In this document: in pieces, positions 7,631 through 11,053 of the stretch
How the letters are laid out: each line of letters starts with the position of its first letter
Position numbering within the stretch: the stretch's first letter is position 1
Origin: an uncultured Oscillospiraceae bacterium
GTDB lineage: Bacteria; Bacillota; Clostridia; Oscillospirales; Oscillospiraceae
Direction of reading: 5' to 3'
Length of the DNA stretch: 11,053 bases
Assembly (NCBI GenBank): GCA_944385305.1
Contig: CALWWS010000009.1
Coordinates: 1 to 11,053, forward strand
Made by a program: the position numbers and the translations under genes
Notes under the pieces: model-generated
Seen by the model: only the letters and a program-made list of their open reading frames with translations
What the model was told of the DNA's origin: nothing
Database searches by the model: none

Positions 7631-8659
7631 ATGGATATCAATCAGAAGAAACTGGGCAGACAGACAGTGGCCTTTGCCTGCCCTCCCTCCATCGTGGGCC
7701 ACGCCAACGTGGTGGGGAAAAAGGAGGGGGAGGGTCCCCTGGCCGGGCATTTCGACCACATTGCTCAAGATGATTCCTTTGGGGAAAAGAGCTGGGAGAA
7801 GGCGGAGAGCGCCATGCAGCGCCTGGCCCTTTCCGCAGCCCTGAACAAGGCGGGGCGGAATACCGGGGGGCTGGATTATCTCTTCGGCGGGGATCTGCTC
7901 AACCAGTGTATCGGCTCCAGCTTTGCCGTGCGAGGGCAGGACGTCCCTTTTCTCGGGCTGTATGGCGCCTGCTCCACCATGGCTGAGGGACTGTGCCTGG
8001 CCGCCATGGTGTTGGACGGCGGTTTCGGGCAGTGGGCGGCCGCCCTCACCTCCTCCCACTTCTGCTCAGCGGAGCGGCAGTACCGGGCTCCCCTGGAGTA
8101 CGGCGGCCAGCGCACGCCCACCGCCCAGTGGACGGTGACAGGGTCGGGCTGCGCCGTTCTGGCACGGGAGGGAAACGGCCCCTATATTACCCATGCCACT
8201 GTGGGAAAAATTGTAGACATGGGGATTAAGGACGCCAACAACATGGGCTGCGCCATGGCCCCCGCCGCCTGCGCCACCATCCAGGCTCACTTCGCGGACA
8301 CAGGCCGCAGGCCCTCCGATTACGATCTCATTCTCACCGGCGATCTGGGACAGTTTGGCTGGGAAATTTTAAAGGACCTGCTCCGGCGGGACGGCGTTCA
8401 GGCGGACAACCTCTATGACTGCGGCACCCTTATCTATGATTTGAAGCGGCAGGACGTGCACTGCGGCGGCTCCGGCTGCGGCTGCTCGGCGGTGGTGCTC
8501 ACCGGTTATCTTCTCAACGGCATGCGTGCCGGGAAATGGAAGCATATCCTCTTCTGCGGCACCGGCGCCCTGCTCTCCCCCACCTCCACCCAGCAGGGGG
8601 AGAGCATTCCGGGTATCTGCCACGCGGTAGCCATTTCTACAAAGCAGGGAGGACTGTAA
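7631..8659 (+). CDS. spoVAD: stage V sporulation protein AD (dipicolinic acid-binding)
   Basis: A 342-residue protein with the thiolase/ketoacyl synthase-like fold of SpoVAD, close to the B. subtilis length. In the family it binds Ca-dipicolinate at the spore inner membrane and takes part in its uptake during sporulation and release in germination. Family sequence is seen from the start (RQTVAFACPPSIVGHANVVG, about 10-29) and in DSFGEKSWEKAES (48-60). GLYGACSTMAEG (109-120) has C114 at the place of the thiolase active cysteine. MGIKDANNMGCAMAPAA (197-213), LTGDLGQFG (235-243) and GGSGCGCSAVV (279-289) follow. The start ATG has AGGGGG just upstream. The stop codon directly abuts the spoVAE start. 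No spoVAC lies upstream; the neighbouring gene is on the other strand. Confidence 0.97.
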   Translation: MDINQKKLGRQTVAFACPPSIVGHANVVGKKEGEGPLAGHFDHIAQDDSFGEKSWEKAESAMQRLALSAALNKAGRNTGGLDYLFGGDLLNQCIGSSFAVRGQDVPFLGLYGACSTMAEGLCLAAMVLDGGFGQWAAALTSSHFCSAERQYRAPLEYGGQRTPTAQWTVTGSGCAVLAREGNGPYITHATVGKIVDMGIKDANNMGCAMAPAACATIQAHFADTGRRPSDYDLILTGDLGQFGWEILKDLLRRDGVQADNLYDCGTLIYDLKRQDVHCGGSGCGCSAVVLTGYLLNGMRAGKWKHILFCGTGALLSPTSTQQGESIPGICHAVAISTKQGGL

Positions 8660-9028
8660 ATGGAAGTTGCTTTACCCTATATCAAGGCCTTTCTCTGCGG
8701 GGGCCTGCTGTGTCTGATCGGACAGATTCTCATCGACAAGACCTCCCTCACCCCAGCCAAAATCCTGGTCAGCTATGTGGTGGCCGGCGTGGTGCTGGGG
8801 GGACTTGGGATCTACCGCCACCTGGTGGAATGGGGCGGCGCGGGGGCCACCGTGCCTCTGACCGGCTTCGGGTACCTGCTGGCCCGGGGTGTAGCCGAGG
8901 CTGTAAAGGAAGACGGCCTGCTTGGTGTTCTCACCGGCGGACTTACCGCCGCGGCGGGCGGCATTGCCGCCGCCATGGTTTTCGGCTATCTGGCGGCCCT
9001 GCTCTTCCGCTCCAGGCCAAAGTCCTGA
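8660..9028 (+). CDS. spoVAE: stage V sporulation protein AE (SpoVAEb type)
   Basis: A 122-residue integral membrane protein, the usual size of the SpoVAEb family, which with SpoVAC and SpoVAD forms the dipicolinate channel of the spore inner membrane. Hydrophobic segments are at about 8-25, 34-52, 65-76 and 88-116, the last very rich in Gly and Ala. Family-like sequence includes FLCGGLLCLIGQILID (11-26) and LTPAKILVSYVVAGVVLGGLG (30-50). Its ATG directly follows the spoVAD stop, with GGGAGG in the end of spoVAD as ribosome site, so it is translated with spoVAD. A terminator follows. Confidence 0.95.
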   Translation: MEVALPYIKAFLCGGLLCLIGQILIDKTSLTPAKILVSYVVAGVVLGGLGIYRHLVEWGGAGATVPLTGFGYLLARGVAEAVKEDGLLGVLTGGLTAAAGGIAAAMVFGYLAALLFRSRPKS

Positions 9029-9033
9029 ACTGT

Positions 9034-9069
9034 GCGGCGGGGAGAAACCGGACAGGTTTCCCCCGCCGC
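9034..9069 (+). terminator. terminator after spoVAE
   Basis: GC-rich hairpin with arms 9034-9049 and 9055-9069 (15 pairs, one bulged A at 9043) and a GGACA loop. It is followed by TTCTTGCCTTTT, a broken T tract. It isolates the spoVA genes from the methyltransferase. Confidence 0.7.
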
Positions 9070-9072
9070 TTC

Positions 9073-9101
9073 TTGCCTTTTCCCCTGAAATATCCTATAA
9101 T
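9073..9101 (+). promoter_or_regulatory. promoter of the Dam-type methyltransferase gene
   Basis: TTGCCT (9073-9078, four of six) and a perfect TATAAT (9096-9101) at 17 bp spacing, starting inside the tail of the spoVAE terminator. The predicted leader is about 26 nt with GAGGAG at 9121-9126. Confidence 0.65.
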
Positions 9102-9133
9102 GGTGCTTATTCTATGGGGAGAGGAGCCCTTGT

Positions 9134-10054
9134 ATGGCCGCTGCACCTGCCAAGCCCTTTTTAAAGTGGGCTGGGGGAAAGACCCACCTGCTGGACAGCC
9201 TGCGCACAGTCTACCCCGCCGGACTGGGGGATACTATCTGCAAATACGCTGAACCCTTTGTGGGGGGCGGCGCAGTGCTTTTTGACCTGCTGGCCGCCTA
9301 CCGGATGAAGCAGGTGTATATTGGCGACAGCAGCCCCCAGCTCATCAACGCCTATCTGGCCGTGCGGGACCATGTGGAGGAGCTGGTGGAGCGTCTCTCC
9401 CCCATGGAGGAGATTTTCCACCTGCTGGACAGCCAGGCGCGGCGGGCCTACTACAACGCCCAGCGCACCCGCTTCAACCGCCGCATGGCCGCCGGACACC
9501 CCCTGGGGGTGGAGGACGCCGCCCTGCTCATTTTTCTCAACCGCACCTGCTTCAACGGGCTCTACCGGGTCAACCGCCGGGGGCTGTTCAACGTGCCCAT
9601 GGGGGCCTACCGCAATCCCATGATCTGCGATGGAGACAACCTGCGCGCCTGCTCCGCCCTGCTGCAGGGGGTGGAGATCGTCTGTGGGGACTACCAGGCC
9701 TGCGCTCCCTTTGTGGACGAGCACACCTTTGTGTACTTCGACCCCCCTTACCGGCCTCTCTCCCCCACCTCCAGCTTCACCGCCTACACCAGCCAGAGCT
9801 TTAATGACGGCGACCAGGAGGCGCTGGCCCGCTTTGCCAGGGAGCTGGCCGGGCGGGGCGCCCTGGTGGCCCTGAGCAACTCAGACCCCCGCAGCGTCTG
9901 CCCGGAGGACGATTTTCTCGAGCGGATCTATGACGGGTTTACCATCAAGCGGGTGCAGGCCGCCCGGATGATCAACAGCAAGGCCGCCGCCCGGGGGGCG
10001 GTGAGCGAGCTGCTTATCACCAGCTATCCGGCGCCGGGAGGTGCCGGGCAGTGA
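9134..10054 (+). CDS. dam: Dam-family DNA adenine-N6 methyltransferase
   Basis: A 306-residue class-alpha amino methyltransferase that transfers a methyl group from S-adenosylmethionine to adenine in DNA. The N-terminal KWAGGK (11-16) and the SAM-binding AEPFVGGGAVLF (39-50) are family hallmarks. The helical target-recognition region (about 65-160) contains FLNRTCFNGLYRVN (134-147) and RRGLFNVPMGAY (148-159). The catalytic DPPY is 203-206. Length is slightly above E. coli Dam (278). By family resemblance the target could be GATC, but this cannot be fixed from sequence alone. GATC occurs many times in the window and is not obviously depleted. No restriction endonuclease gene lies in the window, so it appears to be an orphan. 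Its stop overlaps the start of the downstream permease (GTGA). The start ATG has GAGGAG 7 nt upstream. Confidence 0.93.
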   Translation: MAAAPAKPFLKWAGGKTHLLDSLRTVYPAGLGDTICKYAEPFVGGGAVLFDLLAAYRMKQVYIGDSSPQLINAYLAVRDHVEELVERLSPMEEIFHLLDSQARRAYYNAQRTRFNRRMAAGHPLGVEDAALLIFLNRTCFNGLYRVNRRGLFNVPMGAYRNPMICDGDNLRACSALLQGVEIVCGDYQACAPFVDEHTFVYFDPPYRPLSPTSSFTAYTSQSFNDGDQEALARFARELAGRGALVALSNSDPRSVCPEDDFLERIYDGFTIKRVQAARMINSKAAARGAVSELLITSYPAPGGAGQ

Positions 10055-11053
10055 CCAGACGGAGAATCCTCACCCTGGCCTGCACCCCGGTGGTTCCCCT
10101 GCTGATTCTCCTGCTGCGCCCCATGCAGCTGGATCTGCGGCAGAGCGCCGTGCTGGCATTGCTGATCCTGGTGATCCTGTGGTGGGTCACCGCCGCGGTG
10201 CCCCGCACTGCGGCCTCCCTGGTGCTCATCGGCGGTTTTCTTCTCCTCTCCGGCGCACCGCTGACGGCGGTATTTGCCTTCCCCCTGTCGGAAAATTTCT
10301 TCATGATCGTCTTTGCCTTTCTCTTCTCCCAGGGGATTGCAAACAGCGGCCTGGCCCATAAGCTGCTTGGGCCTGTGCTGTGCCGGGTGTGTACCACCCC
10401 TCTGCGCCTTATAGGGGCCATGATCCTCTCGGCCCTGGTGATGATTTTTGTCATTCCACAGCCCTTTTCCCGGGTCATCGTTCTGGCCGGGCTGTTTGGC
10501 GGCTTCTTTGACCAGGCCGGCTTCGGCGAGTCCCTCAAGCGCACCCTGTTCACCGGGCTGTTCACCTGCTGCATCCTGGTCAACTGCGCCCTGCCCCGGG
10601 GAGACATCATCCTCAACGGCTTCCTCCCCGGTCTGAGCGGCCAGACCATCCCGGACGGCACCTGGATTACTTACATGCTGCTCCCCACCGCTCTCTACCT
10701 GCTGGTCAGCCTGGTGCTCTTCCGGCTGGTCTTCCGCAGAGAGCTGGCGGATTACCGCCCCGCCCCCAGGCCCCAGTCCCCCGGCCCCATGAGCAGGCGG
10801 GAGAAAAACTGGCTGCTTCTCATCGCCGCCATTGTGATCTTCTGGGCCCTGGAGGGGCTCCACGGGGTAAGCGGCACGTTGATTGTCATCGTGGGTACAG
10901 CGATAATGTTTCCCGCCGGGCTGCTGCGCCTGCGGGATTTTAAATCGGTGAATGTGGGACTGCTCATTTTTCTCACCGCCGCCTTCTCCATCGGCGGGGT
11001 GCTGACCTCCTGCGGTGTGGCCGACCGGCTCTTCGCCCTGTTTGTCCCCCTCC
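10051..11053 (+). CDS. SLC13/ion transporter superfamily-like permease (C-terminus beyond window)
   Basis: The first 334 residues of a multi-pass membrane protein. The start is GTG at 10051, with GGGAGG (10036-10041) nine bases before it and a GTGA overlap with the methyltransferase stop. Membrane segments are visible at about 7-23, 32-49, 54-72, 80-97, 118-136, 141-155, 164-181, 205-228, 253-269, 273-292 and 302-320. The pattern WWVTAAVPRTAASLVLI (44-60), ENFFMIVFAFLFSQGIANSGLAHKL (81-105) and VNVGLLIFLTAAFSIGGVL (300-318) resembles the two inverted halves of SLC13/DASS sodium-coupled anion symporters. The SNT substrate/sodium motif expected in the first half is not present; FVIPQPFSR (133-141) is in about its place. 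The second half is truncated before its own SNT site. Substrate is unknown, and another family of the ion transporter superfamily is possible. Confidence 0.78.
   Translation, partial: MTRRRILTLACTPVVPLLILLLRPMQLDLRQSAVLALLILVILWWVTAAVPRTAASLVLIGGFLLLSGAPLTAVFAFPLSENFFMIVFAFLFSQGIANSGLAHKLLGPVLCRVCTTPLRLIGAMILSALVMIFVIPQPFSRVIVLAGLFGGFFDQAGFGESLKRTLFTGLFTCCILVNCALPRGDIILNGFLPGLSGQTIPDGTWITYMLLPTALYLLVSLVLFRLVFRRELADYRPAPRPQSPGPMSRREKNWLLLIAAIVIFWALEGLHGVSGTLIVIVGTAIMFPAGLLRLRDFKSVNVGLLIFLTAAFSIGGVLTSCGVADRLFALFVPL

Noticed and set aside
10024..10863. 279-codon minus-strand frame near the window end
   Set aside because: Gly/Gln/Glu-rich shadow opposite the permease gene, which reads through to the window end with clear membrane segments.

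Overview
The window looks like a chromosomal segment of a high-GC, spore-forming, anaerobic member of the Clostridia, most likely an Oscillospiraceae-type gut bacterium (Flavonifractor/Oscillibacter-like). This rests on the spoVA sporulation genes, an anaerobe-type rubrerythrin beside a PerR-like regulator, strong AGGAGG-type ribosome binding sites and GC-rich codon use. Genus is inference; no rRNA, tRNA, CRISPR array, insertion sequence or phage gene was seen.

Layout. (1) 1-2788: a membrane-anchored HlyD/MacA-type efflux adaptor (minus strand, cut by the window start) is divergent from an OmpR-family response regulator and histidine kinase pair whose genes overlap by 4 bp. This is the usual arrangement of a sensor pair next to an export system. 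(2) 2820-3959: a bidirectional hairpin terminator, then on the minus strand rubrerythrin and a PerR/Fur regulator. The perR promoter carries two overlapping inverted repeats, so autoregulation and control of the peroxide-reducing rubrerythrin are likely. (3) 3992-4494: a small lipoprotein with an 11-residue amphipathic repeat and a possible forespore-type promoter, ended by a strong bidirectional terminator. (4) 4521-7548, minus strand: a Cys-rich zinc-ribbon protein of unknown function, an acyl-ACP thioesterase with a TTG start, and IMP dehydrogenase (guaB). guaB has its own near-consensus promoter whose -35 box contains the thioesterase stop codon. (5) 7573-9069, plus strand: spoVAD and spoVAE, the dipicolinate-channel genes, without spoVAC directly upstream, behind a candidate sigma-G promoter and followed by a terminator. 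(6) 9073-11053, plus strand: a Dam-type adenine methyltransferase with its own promoter, translationally coupled to a multi-pass SLC13/ion-transporter-like permease cut by the window end.

Most genes belong to known families. The less explained elements are the zinc-ribbon protein, the repeat lipoprotein, the orphan methyltransferase-permease pair and the twin operator at perR. I see no convincing wholly new multi-gene system; the candidates are listed as findings with modest interest scores.
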